Below, in pieces: positions 23,632 to 35,925 of a stretch of 64,000 nucleotides of DNA (position 1 is the first letter of the stretch; the number at the start of each line of letters is the position of its first letter). A program made the translations under genes and the position numbers. The DNA comes from Adiantum capillus-veneris (lineage: Eukaryota > Streptophyta > Polypodiopsida > Polypodiales > Pteridaceae), in assembly GCA_014529385.2 (NCBI GenBank), contig CM043966.1, forward strand, positions 40,980,037 through 41,044,036. The letters are read 5' to 3'. The notes under the pieces were generated by a model. It made no database searches. It was given only the letters and a program-made list of their open reading frames with translations, and was not told the DNA's origin.

Positions 23632-26600
23632 CTACTTGTACAGACACAGATAAGCAGTAGTTGTACTTACAGCTAATGAGCACTTACAAGTCCTGTACTT
23701 CAAAGGAGTACCCTTCAGGGTTATTGCATTTATCGAGCTTGAGAGAACACAATCACATAGTAATCTTTTAGCAAGCCTCCAACAAGAACTTCTTGTTTGT
23801 TTTTTGTAGGGTAAATATCCAGAAGCGTTTGGACCTTCAAAATCTTTTGGGCAAAAATCATCAGAGTACTGCATTGGAAAGCGTCCCTTCACAAAAGGAA
23901 TAGAAGATTTTGAGCAATGTCGTTTACGTGTGGCAGTTTCTGTTCCACAAAAAGAACCGGAAGAGACTCTCAAGAGAGGCGGACAACTTGATATACTCCC
24001 CGGAGGTGGCACAGCAATTGCAGGACAAGAGGGAGTCCTTGGGGATTCAACACCAAAACTCTCCTTCTCAATTTGGTGCTTATAAACTTCATAGGCTGAA
24101 TTGTCCTTGAGAGTACTTTGAGTGCATAAGGCATCAGCTATAGCTGCAGGACAACTTGCATAACCTGCCCCTTGCAGATCCGATGCCAGACTAAATTGAA
24201 CTTGGACAAAGGGCCCCAGCACTTTCTTGAAAGACTTTATTATGCAGACATGATACATCTCAGCAGTACATTTTTCCGCAGCCTTCTCGAACACTATATG
24301 AGCCACAATGTTAACTGCAACAATGCCAATATTGTCAGTCCCTCTTTAAAAAAGCTCTCTGCTCCTTGCAAAACAAATGGGTAAGAAAGAAACAAAGAAA
24401 AGATTATAGCACTTTCTCCTTCAATTAGTTCAACACAACCTCTAACCTAACTCTTTGTAAAGAAAATAGAATCAAGCTCTGTGTAACCCAAGCTCATTAC
24501 TCCTCAGAAAGTACATAAATTCTCGCAAGCCGTTCTGTCTTCTCCCTCCCACCCTACCCCCCTCCCGCTTTACATGTATATATGCATATATGTGTTTTGT
24601 AGGCACACAGCCATACAGATGCATATCTTACCTGATACTCATGCCATGGATGCACAAACCATAACTTCCAGCTACTGCCAGATGGGCTGTAAGTGTGTGT
24701 ATACATGTGCGCACATGCACATGTTGTGTGTGATTTATATGCGATTCTCATTCCACCATGAAGGCAAAGCTTAAATTAATATAGAACTACCTGCTGAAAA
24801 AGTCAATGCTAAAAGCTTTCCATGATTCTCTAGTAGGTGCCGGACAGATGGTCTACAGCATTTCAAAACATTAAGCCACAGACTTCCAACATTGCTGGGA
24901 CTCCACAGATGTATATGAAGTTCTTCGTTTGTAACTGAGGAACTGCCTTCCACATTGGAGAATAAAGGCTTTCTAGGTGGATCTAGCCTGTTGGCAGAAT
25001 CAACTAAAGATTCCAGATCTGACTTTGATAATTTGTCAGTAACAGGAGCTTCAATGCTGTGGGTCATTTCCCCAAGGACTGCCTCTGCTGGCATTCTTCG
25101 TTTCGAGGGCTCTCCTCCTTTATCGAGTACTTTTAGCTTGATACCCCTGGCTATTTTGAAAGTGACAGGGCTTGCCTTCTCAAGGCCCTTGTTCAAGATT
25201 GCAGCTTGAGACTTGCGTGGAAGCCTAGGGCCCAATTGCAACAAAGCTGAAATGAGCCACGTTGTGCGACACAGGGATACAGCCCTCAACTGCCTCTCAG
25301 CTTCTGACAAGATCCTTAGTGCAGCCCGTAGCCTCTCCATCTCCACATCTGACACTGCACAAAGTGAACAATATAGAAGAGCACACAAACAATGTGAATT
25401 ATGAAAATATAGTGCATTTAAAAGGCATCAGAAGCAATGTATCAAGCCCTTGAAAAAGAAACCTTACAAGCATGCATTGAGGACTCCTCTTTTCTACTTG
25501 TTTCCATAGGTACATAGCTGCCAGCAAGGATATCTGTGATAAGAGTGGCTAACTGAGATAACAAATCCAATGGGTCTACTCCAAAGTCAACAATCTCCTT
25601 TGTCGTCTGTACAGTTCTGACCATATCTGAACAAAGAGCCAAATCCAGCAACTTTATCAACTTATCATTGGAGACTGAGCCAACCTGAAAAAAATTCAAT
25701 GATACTCAAAATATGTAGGTCAAACAGCTAAAGCCTTTTAACTCCAGTACCATCCATTCCAATACAAGGGCACGTGCAAGTCTGATGCTCAAAAACATGC
25801 AAATCGAGAGAATGATTCAAGAAGCAACTGATAGAGTGAGCATTTTGTTTTGAGAATCATGAATTACTTTTTACAACAAAAAAAAGGAGATAGCAAAGCC
25901 AATACCTTTAGATGAAAGATAAAATGCAACTTCCCAGGCAAGGCATACGATAAAATTTAGTGATATAAAGTGTTGATTATAGATAGGCACAAAACACATA
26001 CCAGCTTGTGGATCGTAGCCAAAGTAATCCTCTGTTCTAGTAGGCTGACTTGATCAAGTATAGTCTCTGCAGAGCGCAAGGAACCCTCAGACATTGAAGC
26101 AATCAAGCTAAGAGCTCCTGGTTCTGTAAAGATATTTTCCAACTTCGCAATATGGTCAAGCCTATTGACAATGTCTGAATGCGTGATCCGCCGAAATTGA
26201 AATCTCTGACACCTGGACATTACTCTGCGAGGCAGCTTGTCTGGTTCTGTGGTGATGAGAATAAATACAGCATTTGAAGAAGGTTCCTCACTGAACTTCA
26301 TTAGAGCGCTCCATGTCTCACAAGAAAACGTGTGGCATTCATCAATTATAACTATTTTAGATCGTGAGTCTGGGGTAGCGACATCTCTGCTCTCTATAAG
26401 CTCATGCATGAGGGCTACCCCATTGTGGCTTGCAGCATCAACCTCCCAAACATGTGATGCATTGCCAGAAATCCAGGCAGTACATTCATTACATTTTCCA
26501 CAAGGTTTCCTTTCCTCACTGGTGATGCAATTTAGGGCCATGGCAAATATTCGTGCTGCAGAAGTCTTTCCAGTACCATGCCAGCCTTGGAACAGATACA

Positions 26601-28163
26601 CAGGAGCGACTTTGCCTTCTAAAATCGCATTAGAAAGAGCACGAGCTACAATGCTCTGCCCAATTAGGTCTTGAAGCATCCTTGGCCTATACTTTTGGCT
26701 CAAAGTTCGAGCCTTAAATCTTAATGAAGGAGTATTAGAGTGTCCATGGTCTACCTGTTTTTCAGCATTTGAATCTCTTGACCCCTCCTTTGATACTTGC
26801 CTATTTGCAGCCAATATGCCACTAAAACCATCCAGGTTGTTTACACTCCCTCCTACGTCAAGAGAATAACTCTTGGTGCCACATGTCGATGAGTCTACTG
26901 GGGCAAACATAGCTTGTGTCCCTTTCATATTTTGCATCTCCAACATGGGACCATGTTTTGACTTGCTTTTAGCTTTCATATTAACGGCCCTGCTAGGTCC
27001 CTGATTTTGTTTGGATAAGTCTGAAAATGGACATGTTTTTGAACTGTTTGCTAGGGTCCTTCTTTGACTATTACTGAAGGACCTTCTCTGAGGCTTGTTC
27101 TCCTTACCTTTAGGCAGCTGTAGTGCATTCAACTCATCATCACAAAAAGACAGTTTCAAATCTTTTCGTGTGAACAACCTGGCCCTTTGCTTGAGAAGTT
27201 TTTGAGAATGTGTTCTTGCAAAGCGTTTGGTTATAAATGGTAGCTGACATGGAGAATCATAATTTAAATTGCGAGCTTCTGTCCTGTTTTTAAAAGAGGC
27301 ATGGTCTTCCTGATAAAGCAGTGGCTTCTCAACCTTAAAAGAGAGTGAATGGTGGTGAAAATATGTAGAAGAAGGGTTTGAAATCGAAGGCCAAAAAGCT
27401 TCTACATTCTGTGGTACTAGCTGGCGGTTTTTCCTTGATGTCCATGATTTTCTCTTCTTGAGGTGGTTTTTGTGAAATAGCTCACAAGCATGTGAGCTGT
27501 CTTGTCCTTGAAAAATACTCATGTAGGCATCTTTCTGATTTACCCCAGAACTCAACCAATGGTGCAGCAAGCATTCATCATTGATCAAGGCCCCTGAGTT
27601 GCCCCATGAATGGTTTGCAAGTGAAAAAGAAGGATGTTCCAATTGATAGCAATCAACTTGGAAAGTGCTTCCCATTTTGAGCCGTGATGCATCTCTCTCT
27701 GTATGAAAAGCTGAACTATGTGGCCGCAGTACATACCTTTGTGTGCTTGTCTTAAGTGCCCCAGCCCCTATTTGTTTTTCTGTTCGGGATGGTCTTCTTC
27801 GAGAACTGGCTTGGTTGGATTGTAGCCGAATTTTTGTTTGTTTCAGGTTTGAATGATCATCTATATGCTTCACAGCAGATGAACATCTACTTTCTTTCCA
27901 CGAAGTCACATCTTCCATAAGAGGAAGCTCCCGTAGCTGGTCTGTGGGATGACTGCTGACGCTGTGGCACTGCCCAATTAGCATCAAACAATAAAATGAA
28001 GGAAGGGATATGAATTACTTCAAGTCTGCACACCTGTAGCCAAACTTACAATAAAAAAAGAAAAGATGGTGATACTTACATCAGGCAAGTCAGTAAAATG
28101 GCAGAACTTGCAGTTATTTGTCCTTCTTGCACATACACGGCCATGATGTGCAGCCATATATCT
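23632..28163 (-). CDS. STI-like: STICHEL-like AAA+ protein (DNA pol III gamma/tau-like)
   Basis: Predicted exons (descending): 28163-28080, 27969-26002, 25684-25468, 25354-24791 and 24314-23632. Each junction has an AG acceptor and GT donor with matching phase, and the sum from the ATG at 28157 is about 1,169 codons, close to Arabidopsis STICHEL (about 1,200 aa). A basic low-complexity N-terminus is followed from about residue 449 by the clamp-loader AAA+ module: KYRP..., Walker A GWHGTGKTS (about 488), a cysteine-rich zinc module (CGKCNEC), Walker B IVIIDECHTF and the SRC motif MSRCQRF. Gamma-subunit domain III-like helices follow. In Arabidopsis STICHEL sets trichome branch number; its biochemical role is not established, and the role here is unknown. 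The frame is intact. The start codon and last exon end are the least certain parts. Confidence 0.85.
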
Positions 28164-29030
28164 CTGAGCGCAGAAAAAAAGACAGAATATCCTTGTTACA
28201 AAGGACTGCCCAGTACTCAAGAGTTCTAAACTGGTGGAGAGGAGGTGGCTGCCTACATAATTATAACATTCAAAAACCAGTTCCTAATCATAGTGCAAAT
28301 AACAAGGTGAAGAATCACATGGGCACTCTAAAACAAGAGGAACTCACAGGACACATTTAATATTAGAGGGATCCTTCGATGCGCACACAAAAGACTGTAA
28401 GCCTATCTCTCTTCTTCCCTAAGGCATGCCAAAAAACTGATTTGGGAGGGCTTGTATATAATGAGCAGTGGCACAAGTCATGCCCTCTCCTTATAGATGG
28501 CCAAAGGGAAGCTGGAATTCACCTGAGAGAGAAAGGTCAAGTGTGGTTGGTAGCTACAGTTACATAGGTAGGCCCATGATACGAATGATATTCCTAAGTA
28601 CAAGATACCAAAGAGGGTGCTTGTGATCTCCATATTTTGTGAGTGCTTGTGGGGTCTGGAAGCTTTGTGACTCTATGTTGAAGTGGTGAGTTGTACTGGG
28701 CATTCAGCTGAAATTCACTTCATATCTAGCAAAACCTGGCTTTTGGTAGTTTACAAATACAGCATGAAGAGCGATTACTTTGTTTTGTTTGGTCTGCGCA
28801 CACTAATTAAACATTGCATGATAGAAGCATGATAGAGAATTTGAAACAGGAGGTTTAAGGGCGGGATAATGTGTGTAATTGGGCTTTAACCCATGGAATC
28901 TCACATCCCCCGCCCCTTGAGAGGGAGAAAAAGGAATTTGTTGAGACATCGCGGGCATGACACTGAAGATGAGAGACCGGTAAGGGGCCCGTGTAAGAAC
29001 AGATATTTTGGAGAGAGGGAGCCACTTACC
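28164..29030 (-). other. Predicted first intron of the STICHEL-like gene
   Basis: A donor GTAAGT lies just below 29030 on the minus strand, and a pyrimidine-rich acceptor (TTTTTTTCTGCGCTCAG) ends at 28164. No coding domain, repeat or mobile element is visible inside. Long 5' introns are common in this type of plant gene. Confidence 0.55.
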
Positions 29031-29185
29031 TGTCGCAGAGCGCTTCTGAGCCACAGAGCTGAGAGGCCGCTACCATGTTGCTGGTCTTGGGGCCCTTCTC
29101 TCTTTTCGCGTACGATTTTGCCTCCGTCACAGAATTCAAACTGAGGCAGAGAGAGAGAGAGAGAGGCAGGGAGAGGCTTCAATAG
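29031..29185 (-). promoter_or_regulatory. Predicted 5' leader exon of the STICHEL-like gene
   Basis: The minus-strand segment ending ...CTCTGCGACAG|GTAAGT has a strong donor. It begins near a short CT stretch (29150-29164), a common feature of plant leaders. An ATG at about 29075 gives a frame that cannot join the downstream exons in phase, so it is more likely untranslated leader or an upstream ORF. The transcription start is not determinable by eye. Confidence 0.45.
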
Positions 29186-29671
29186 GCTACACTTGGCACC
29201 AATCGAGTGGCCAAATGTTTGTCCCGACAAAGATTCGACTTTCGAAGGTCTTAGACCCCCGTCCCACCAAACACGCTTAGGGGCTGAAGGTGTTGCAAGT
29301 GCTTGCAAAGGTCCCCTTGCGGTCAGAGTGCATAAGGGGGCTGGTAGAAAGCATTGTATGTGCTGCAAAAGAGATCTCTTGAACGGACTTTTAGAGCACA
29401 TAAAGACCCACACCGGTGATGTAGGGTAAATGTTCCATATTAAGGATAGTGCGATGAGACTCCATTGCGTCTCATGTATGTTGCAACATTTTCAACGATT
29501 CGGTGCGCAAACAGTAGTTGGGAATCTCTAACCTTAGACTATATTGGCGTTTCTATTTGGCGACATGTATACAAAACACAAAATGGTTTATTGATTCTCT
29601 GTGTGCAAAAAATGAGTGCTTGAGCATGGAGCATCCCTTTAAAAAGATAGCCTGGCGCCAAGATTGAACCC
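29186..29671. other. No gene; presumed upstream region of the STICHEL-like gene
   Basis: No domain or repeat was recognised. The segment ends at the copia insertion, and its last five bases (AACCC, 29667-29671) are the left copy of the target duplication. Confidence 0.5.
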
Positions 29672-29899
29672 TGTTGGAATTAGGGTTGCAGAGAAACACA
29701 CACAGCTTGGAGAAGACGAAGGAATCTCAAGGCACACAATAGAGAGTGTGTTACTTAGTGTGCAAATGGAAAGATAGATAGCCCTAGAGTGATGGGCGTA
29801 TATACAATGCACGGGGGGAAAAACCTCCTAAAGAGGGAAAAAATGCCTCGACGGTCCTAGTGTGTTCACACACATCACTACCACATGTATATGGTAACA
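29672..29899 (-). repeat. Copia-1 3' LTR
   Basis: 228 bp, TGTTACC...TTCCAACA on the minus strand. It differs from the 5' LTR at 8 positions by my alignment, with no indels. Confidence 0.95.
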
Positions 29900-29911
29900 A
29901 ATCCCCCCTGG
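29900..29911 (-). promoter_or_regulatory. Copia-1 polypurine tract
   Basis: On the minus strand CCAGGGGGGATT abuts the TG of the 3' LTR, the expected place for the plus-strand primer of reverse transcription. Confidence 0.8.
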
Positions 29912-29974
29912 AGTGATGCGGTGAACGAGAGCTGGCACATGAGTAAAAGGAAGTGCCATGCCCTGAGGACAGGA

Positions 29975-32900
29975 TCAGTCCACAAAGGGGAGTAAGCCCA
30001 AAGCTTTGCGGAAAGCTTCAAGCTTCTCACGAGACAATGCCTTTGTGAAAAGATCTGCAAGGTTGTCCTGTGTTGGCACATAAGCCAAGCTGATCTCTCC
30101 TACTGAGAGCCTCTCCCTGACATAGTGGTAATGCACCTCAATGTGCTTTGTGTGAGCATGAAAAACTGGGTTCCTCGCAACTGCCAATGCGCTCTGACTG
30201 TCAGTGTAGATAGTGTTGGCAGTGTCCTGTCCAACACCCAAGTCAGCCATAAGGCGTCTGAGCCATACACACTCAACCGTAGCTGTGAAGACTGCCCTGT
30301 ACTCAGCCTCACAACTCGAAGTGGCCACAGTAGGTTGCTTCTTGCTCAACCATGATATACATGAACTGCCAAGCATGAAACAAAAACCACTTGTGGACAC
30401 TCGCGTGTCAAAACAACCAGCCCAATCTGAGTCCGAAAAAGCATGTAAGTCTGGCGGCAATGATCCCCCCTTGGGATAAAACAAGCCAAGATGTAAAGTG
30501 CCACTAAGGTAGCGGAAAATCCTCTTGACAGCCTGCCAATGCTTAGACCCTGGGCTATGCATAAATCTGCTGACCTGCGAGACTGCAAACTGAATATTTG
30601 GCCTCGTGTTGCATACATAAATGAGGCAGCCAACAGTAGTTTGGTAAAGAGTGACATCAGCAGGATCGCCAGCATCATGTAGACTCAACTTCAAACCTGT
30701 TTCCATGGGAGTGGCAATAGGTTTGCAATCCTCAAGTCCAAACTTACATAGCAATGTCTCTATGTAACTTTTCTGACACAAGGCAATACCACCATCACAC
30801 TGCTTAAACTGTATACCCAAGTAATGATGCAACAGCCCCAAATCTTTCATCTTGAAAGTAGCATTCAAATCAGCCTTAAATTCAGCAATATGTCTCTCAT
30901 TTGGTCCAGTGATCAGCAAATCATCAACATAAAGAACCACAATGAGAAATACATCATCCTCACGCTTTACATACAATGTGCTTTCTGTTGGACTGTTACG
31001 AAAGCCTCGTTTAACCAAATGAGTGTCAGCTTTCTCATACCAAGCACGAGGAGATTGCTTCAACCCATACAAAGCCTTCTTACATTTGCACACTTTGTCC
31101 TCTTGTCCTTTTATGACAAAACCGCGAGGCTGCGTTACATAAACTTCCTCAAATATGTCACCATTCAAGAAAGCAGTAACAATGTCTGATTGATGTACAT
31201 CCCAACCAAAATGAGCTGCCAATGCACATAGAAAACGCACAGTAGTTATACGACAAGTGGGAGCAAAAGTCTCTTCATAATCTATGCCTTTTTGTTGTGC
31301 ATAACCCTTTGCAACAAGTCGAGCCTTATGTCGATCGATCTCACCATCCGGCTTGCGTTTCAACTTGTAAACCCACTTCGTACCAATGGCCTTTTTGCCA
31401 GGAGGCAAATCACATAAAGTCCATGCGTCATTCTCTATAAGTGCATCATATTCTGATTTCATGGCAGCAATCCAATTTTTTGAATTCTGTGCTTCATCAA
31501 AAGACAGAGGCTCCTCAACATCATGTAAACTAGACACAGCCAAAGCATAACAATCTGATGCATAAGATGCATGGCGAGAGCCTGAACGAGTACGACTAGA
31601 GAAAGGTGCATCCAATTTACTGTCACGCAAAGTGTGCACCAGCCATTTTGGCATACCTCTAGCCTGCTCATTTTCAACCCTTTCCTCATCAAGTACATCA
31701 TGTACATCTGCATCAGTAATAGGCTGTTCTAAAACATTTTCAGAAACCCCCATAGGCTGTACATTTGCCTCATTGGAACTTACATTCGTATTTCCACCAC
31801 TGAAAAGAGGCAACAAAGTGTCATAAATGTCCTGTGAGCTTACATTACTGTCTCTGGTACATGACAGCAAGGGCTGAACAGAATCTTCCACAAACACTAC
31901 ATCCCGTGAAACCAGAATACGTTTTGTTTGCGGATGATACAACCTGTAACCTTTGCTTTCAGCATTATAACCAACAAAAATACATTTGACAGCCTTATCA
32001 TCCAATTTTCTACGTTGCACTTGTGGCACCAAAGCATATGCCAAACAGCCAAAAACACGCATGTGCTCAATAGAAGGCTTTCTATCATGCCATGCTTCAT
32101 ATGGAGTAATAGACTGCAAAGCTTTCGTAGGACACCTGTTAAGTACATAAGTGGCACACATGATGGCCTCAAGCCAAAAAGAATGCGGCAAAGCTTGACT
32201 TTTGACCATACATCGTGCCATTTCCGTTAGTGACCTGTTTTTCCTCTCAGCAACACCATTTTGCTGAGGTGTATAAGGCACTGTACATTGGTGTTTTATC
32301 CCACGACTAGCCAGAAATGCATTAAATTCATGAGACATATACTCCCCCCCTCGATCGGAACGGAGGGTGCCCATAGTACATTTTGAGACATTTTCAGCCA
32401 TAGCCAAAAATTGTTTGAAGCACATAAAAACTTCGGACTTCGCTTTAAGCGGAAATACCCATGCATGCCTAGAGTAATCATCAATGAAAGTCACGAAGTA
32501 CAGGTAATTGCCCAAGGACGGAGTTTGCATGGGCCCACAAACATCACTATGCACAAGCTGCAACCTGCATGTGGCCCTAACTGAACCATCCTTTGGAAAC
32601 TTAGAACGCTGCATTTTACCCAGAATACAGCCTTCACAAACATGTTTGACAGGTGCTTCAAGAGGCGGCAAAGAAGCAACCATATCAGATTTCTGCAAAC
32701 GCAGCAAACTGGCAAAATTCAGATGACCAAAACGTGCATGCCAAAGTTTTGCATCTGAAATAGCCCTTGAATCTGCAACAGCATTTGCAAAATTTTATCC
32801 ACACTTGTCATACAAAGTGAGCTTATACAGCCCACGGCACAAAAGCCCAGATGCAACAATTTCATCACCAAAACTGAGATCATGAACTGTACATCTGTCA

Positions 32901-33532
32901 TCCACAAATTTGACTACAAGTCCAAGTCTAGCAAGTGCGGATACAGACAAGAGATTCTTCTTGATCCCAGGTACATAAAGTGCATCAACAAGTGTGAAGG
33001 AACTGCCATTAGCAGCAGTGAGCACAATCTTTCCAACTCCCTGAACTGGATAAGAGGCGTTGTTGGCACAAGTGACTGAATTCCCATGAGGGACAGACTC
33101 GAGAGAGGTAAACAATTCACGATGTGAGGTAATGTGCTTTGTAGCACCACTGTCGAAATACCACACATGTGAATCTGCAGCAACTGACAAGCATGCATCA
33201 TGGACAGCAGGATTGTAAGTGCACTCTGCGCTAAAAGCCCATTCTGCATCAACATCAGCATCACAATCTCCTTTCACAGAAGACTCAACAATGGCTGCAT
33301 TTGTAGTGGAACCAGCATTTGCAGTGGAACCACCCTCTTTCTTCTTAGCCTCTTTGGCCTTCAACTTAGGACACGACTTGATCAAGTGATCATTGGCTTT
33401 ACAATAATGGCAACGCATCTTCTTTTTGCCCTTATCACCAGAATTGCCAGACGAAGTGCTGCCAGCAGAAGCATTAGGAATAGATGCATTATGCACATTG
33501 CTGTTGCAAGAGTCACTTTCTAGAAAAAACAA
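29975..33532 (-). pseudogene. Copia-1 pol: protease, integrase, RT, RNase H; one in-frame stop
   Basis: From 33532 down: a CCHC zinc knuckle (CHYCKANDHLIKSC, about 33417), the protease motif WYFDSGATKH (about 33165), and an in-frame TAA at 32795-32797 where the 44.5-kb relative has Lys. The frame then continues open for about 940 codons. It carries the GAG-pre-integrase HARFGHL and CEGC motifs, the integrase core (HSDVCGP, RSDRGGEY, PQQNGVAER), the RT with YVDDLLIT (about 30920), and the copia RNase H (SDSDWAG, SSCEAEYRA, TKHIEVHYH). The stretch from integrase to RNase H looks fully conserved. The stop is the only lesion I see in pol. Confidence 0.9.
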
Positions 33533-33746
33533 GACTAGGCAGCGTGCAGTTGAACATGCTTTTATTGCTTCTCAAAGAAAGGGTGGTAACAGAATTTTTG
33601 CCACTCGCAGCAGAACCATAAGAAGTGGCTGCATTACTGTTACCACCCTTTCTTTGAGAAGCAATAAAAGCCTGTTCAACTACACGCTGCCTAGTCCTGT
33701 TTTTTCTAGAAAGTTACTCTTGCAACAGCAATGTGCATAATGCATC
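33483..33746. repeat. 110-bp inverted repeat with 44-bp spacer inside gag
   Basis: Arms 33483-33592 and 33637-33746 are each 110 bp and reverse complements, with 4 mismatches by my count (about 96%). The left arm in plus-strand terms is an inverted copy of gag codons around DALCTLLLQESLSRK. The related fragment at 43.7 kb has no such fold-back, so the duplication is derived. Confidence 0.95.
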
Positions 33747-34370
33747 AAACTTGACAACTTCAGGATTTCCTTGGGTCATGAGTCTCCAAGTACTAGCAAA
33801 AGTCTGGTAGGAATCTGGTAAGGCATCAAGAACAGTCTGCACAAGGGAACTGTCCGAAATGACTTCACCTGCAGAAATGAGTTGCTCATTGATATCCTTG
33901 ACACTAGCAAGGAAAGTGTCCATATCATCTTCCTCATGCATAATCTTCGACTCTAGCTCTTTACGCAGCAAAGCAATTTTAGCCTCATTGCGGCTTGCAT
34001 AAAGACCTGCTAGAATATCCCAAGCCTGTTTTGCAGATTTTGCTGAACGGATGTGAGGAATAATGGTGCACTTCACAGACAACGCAATCAATGCATGAGC
34101 CTGTGCATCCTTAACATCCCAACGAGCTTGTTCTGCCGTAGGCAAAACAACTCTAACAGCTGCAATCCTTGCAGCAAGACCTGCAACATCCTCAACATCG
34201 CCTACATCTTCAGAACCAGGACGTACATCAATGCCCTGCACAATGTTCCAGACACCTTTTGACACAAGAACATGTTGCATCATATAAGCCCACATAGGGT
34301 AGTTGTCCCCATCCAACCTGTCCTCAGCAGCAAACATCTTGAACACATCTGTGTTGTTGTTGTCAGCCAT
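33533..34370 (-). pseudogene. Copia-1 gag, broken by inverted duplication
   Basis: The ATG at 34370 (MADNNNTD) opens a gag with the copia signature: GDNYPMWAYMM near the N-terminus and HMRSAKEAW-like (HIRSAKQAWDIL) in the middle. The UBN2-type gag region continues to SLVQTVLDALPDSY. The frame stops at a TAA at 33714. Beyond it the sequence folds back on itself (see the inverted repeat), so the link to the zinc knuckle is lost from the gag frame. Gag would form the virus-like particle. Confidence 0.85.
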
Positions 34371-34644
34371 GGTAAATGCTGCACCTGATGTGAAAACTGC
34401 CCGAAAATAGGAGAAATGGAGCGGGAACAACTTGTGCTATATAGCACAAACCGTAGAAGACTATAAGGCACCTGTTATGCAGAAAACGGCACTGACAGAA
34501 AATCTGCACAAAATGACGAAATAGCCTGTGCAGTACTGCCCGTAGTGGAAACGGAGGCCGAAATGAGCCCAAATCAAAATTCTGAGCAGACCGAGCTCTT
34601 CGAGCTCTGCTGGAGCAAATGGCGACTAAGCCCGGGAGGACGTG

Positions 34645-34660
34645 ACCTGCTCTGATACCA
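34645..34660 (-). promoter_or_regulatory. Copia-1 primer binding site (tRNA-iMet)
   Basis: On the minus strand TGGTATCAGAGCAGGT lies two bases inside the 5' LTR. It matches the standard plant initiator-Met PBS. Confidence 0.92.
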
Positions 34661-34662
34661 AT

Positions 34663-34890
34663 TGTTGGAAGTAGGGTTGCAGAGAAACACACACAGCTTG
34701 GAGAAGACGAAGGAAGCTCAAGGCACACAATAGAGAGTGTGTTACTTAGTGTGCAAATGGAAAGATAGATAGCCCTAAAGTGATGGGTGTATATACAATG
34801 CACCGGGGAAAAAACCTCCTAAAGAGGGAAAAAATGCCCCGGCGGTCCTAGTGTGTTCACACACATCACTACCACATGTATATGGTAACA
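34663..34890 (-). repeat. Copia-1 5' LTR
   Basis: 228 bp, followed on the plus strand by AACCC, the second copy of the target duplication. A TATATAC-like motif near 34790 (minus strand) could be the promoter TATA. Confidence 0.95.
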
Positions 34891-34895
34891 AACCC

Positions 34896-35925
34896 GCATC
34901 CCTGCAAATGGGAATCACCACGTCAACTAAACATTGTAGCAGGGCTACAGTGTCACTTGCACACGACATGCACTTAGTTACAGTTCTTCCATAATACAGA
35001 CCACAAAAAATATAAATAGTTGGTCTCGAGTTCACATTGGACGGACTCTTGACTGGGTAATGACACGTGGTAGAGATACGGGTGGTGTTCTGGTGGACAC
35101 CATGGCCAGATCACCACCACCACATTTTTGAGATAGACGTAGCTGGACTAGGATATTTTGCTAGCCATTGGTGGCTCTTTATGATTGTATATATGTGTAG
35201 TTGGTTCTAGTCGTTATATGCTTCATCTACTTTCTATCGTCTAACGTCTTGAGTCTTGTGTCCAACACCGCACATATGCACTCTCCTTGCACATTAGAGC
35301 CTCAACACCCCCCTTGTACCTGTGAGTCTTGGGCTTGGAGCTGAGTGTGATACCAACCGGAGTTTGTACTGGTTCCATGAGTTTGTCGAGTTTCATTGAG
35401 TTCTAAGTCTGTTATTGTGCCATTGAGTTGTTTGTTCCATTGCTATGTTGTGTTTTCTTTATGTTGGAGTGAAGTTTTACACATATTGCACTGAGGAGCA
35501 CCCATAGTAGAGAGCACAACACACTTTTCCTGCTACAGGTGCTCATATTTTTGGCACACCTGGACCTCGATCAAAGTCTCACTCCATTTCATTGAGCATA
35601 CATGGTTGAGCCCCTCGTCGGGTCCAGTCTATTGGTGTGGTCCAACTTGGTCTAGTCCAGCTTAGTCTAGTTGGTCTAGTCTCTCTCGTCCATGTCTAGC
35701 GAGAGTGGTCTAGCCGAGTCTAGCCTAGTGTAGTTGGGTCTAGTCGAGTGGGTCTAGACTATCCAGAAAGTTCAAGGATCTTTGCACCTACAGCTTGGGC
35801 GTGTTTTTTGCTACTACATGACACATACAAGGCAATCTAAAGATTGACAAGGCCCACTACTGAGCCCTCTAAAGTGCTACTGTAGAGAATGCCAACCTTT
35901 CATGTTGACTAGAGGCCCCTATCCA
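34896..35925. other. No gene; TCTAGTC-rich low-complexity block
   Basis: No coding domain. Between about 35620 and 35765 the motif (G)TCTAG(T/C) recurs about ten times at irregular spacing (GGTCTAGTC, AGTCTAGTT and similar). The stretch 35180-35330 has an LTR-like look (promoter-like and pyrimidine-rich), but no partner was found. Confidence 0.45.

Larger units (their letters stand above)
29672..34890 (-). mobile_element. Complete Ty1/copia LTR retrotransposon (Copia-1)
   Basis: Two 228-bp LTRs (29672-29899 and 34663-34890) start TG and end CA, and the 5-bp duplication AACCC flanks them (29667-29671 and 34891-34895). The PBS complementary to initiator-Met tRNA (34645-34660) and the PPT (29900-29911) are in place. 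I count 8 differences between the LTRs (about 96.5% identity), so the insertion is moderately recent. Gene order gag, protease, integrase, RT, RNase H is diagnostic for copia. Gag is broken by an inverted duplication and pol by one stop, so it is non-autonomous now. Confidence 0.95.

Noticed and set aside
26237-26674. 145-codon plus-strand frame over the AAA+ exon
   Set aside because: Antisense shadow of the conserved STICHEL-like coding sequence.
28901-29144. Start of the STICHEL-like protein in the leader exon (ATG near 29075)
   Set aside because: Joining through the GTAAGT donor gives a frame incompatible with the phase of the next two exons.
29193-29429. Small plus-strand frame ending in a CxxC...HxxxxH-like pattern (CMCCKRDLLNGLLEHIKTH)
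   Set aside because: One finger-like pattern without the usual hydrophobic spacing, lying over the leader and upstream region of the STICHEL-like gene. Likely chance.
30824-33079. Plus-strand frames over Copia-1
   Set aside because: Antisense shadows of the pol gene; no domain.
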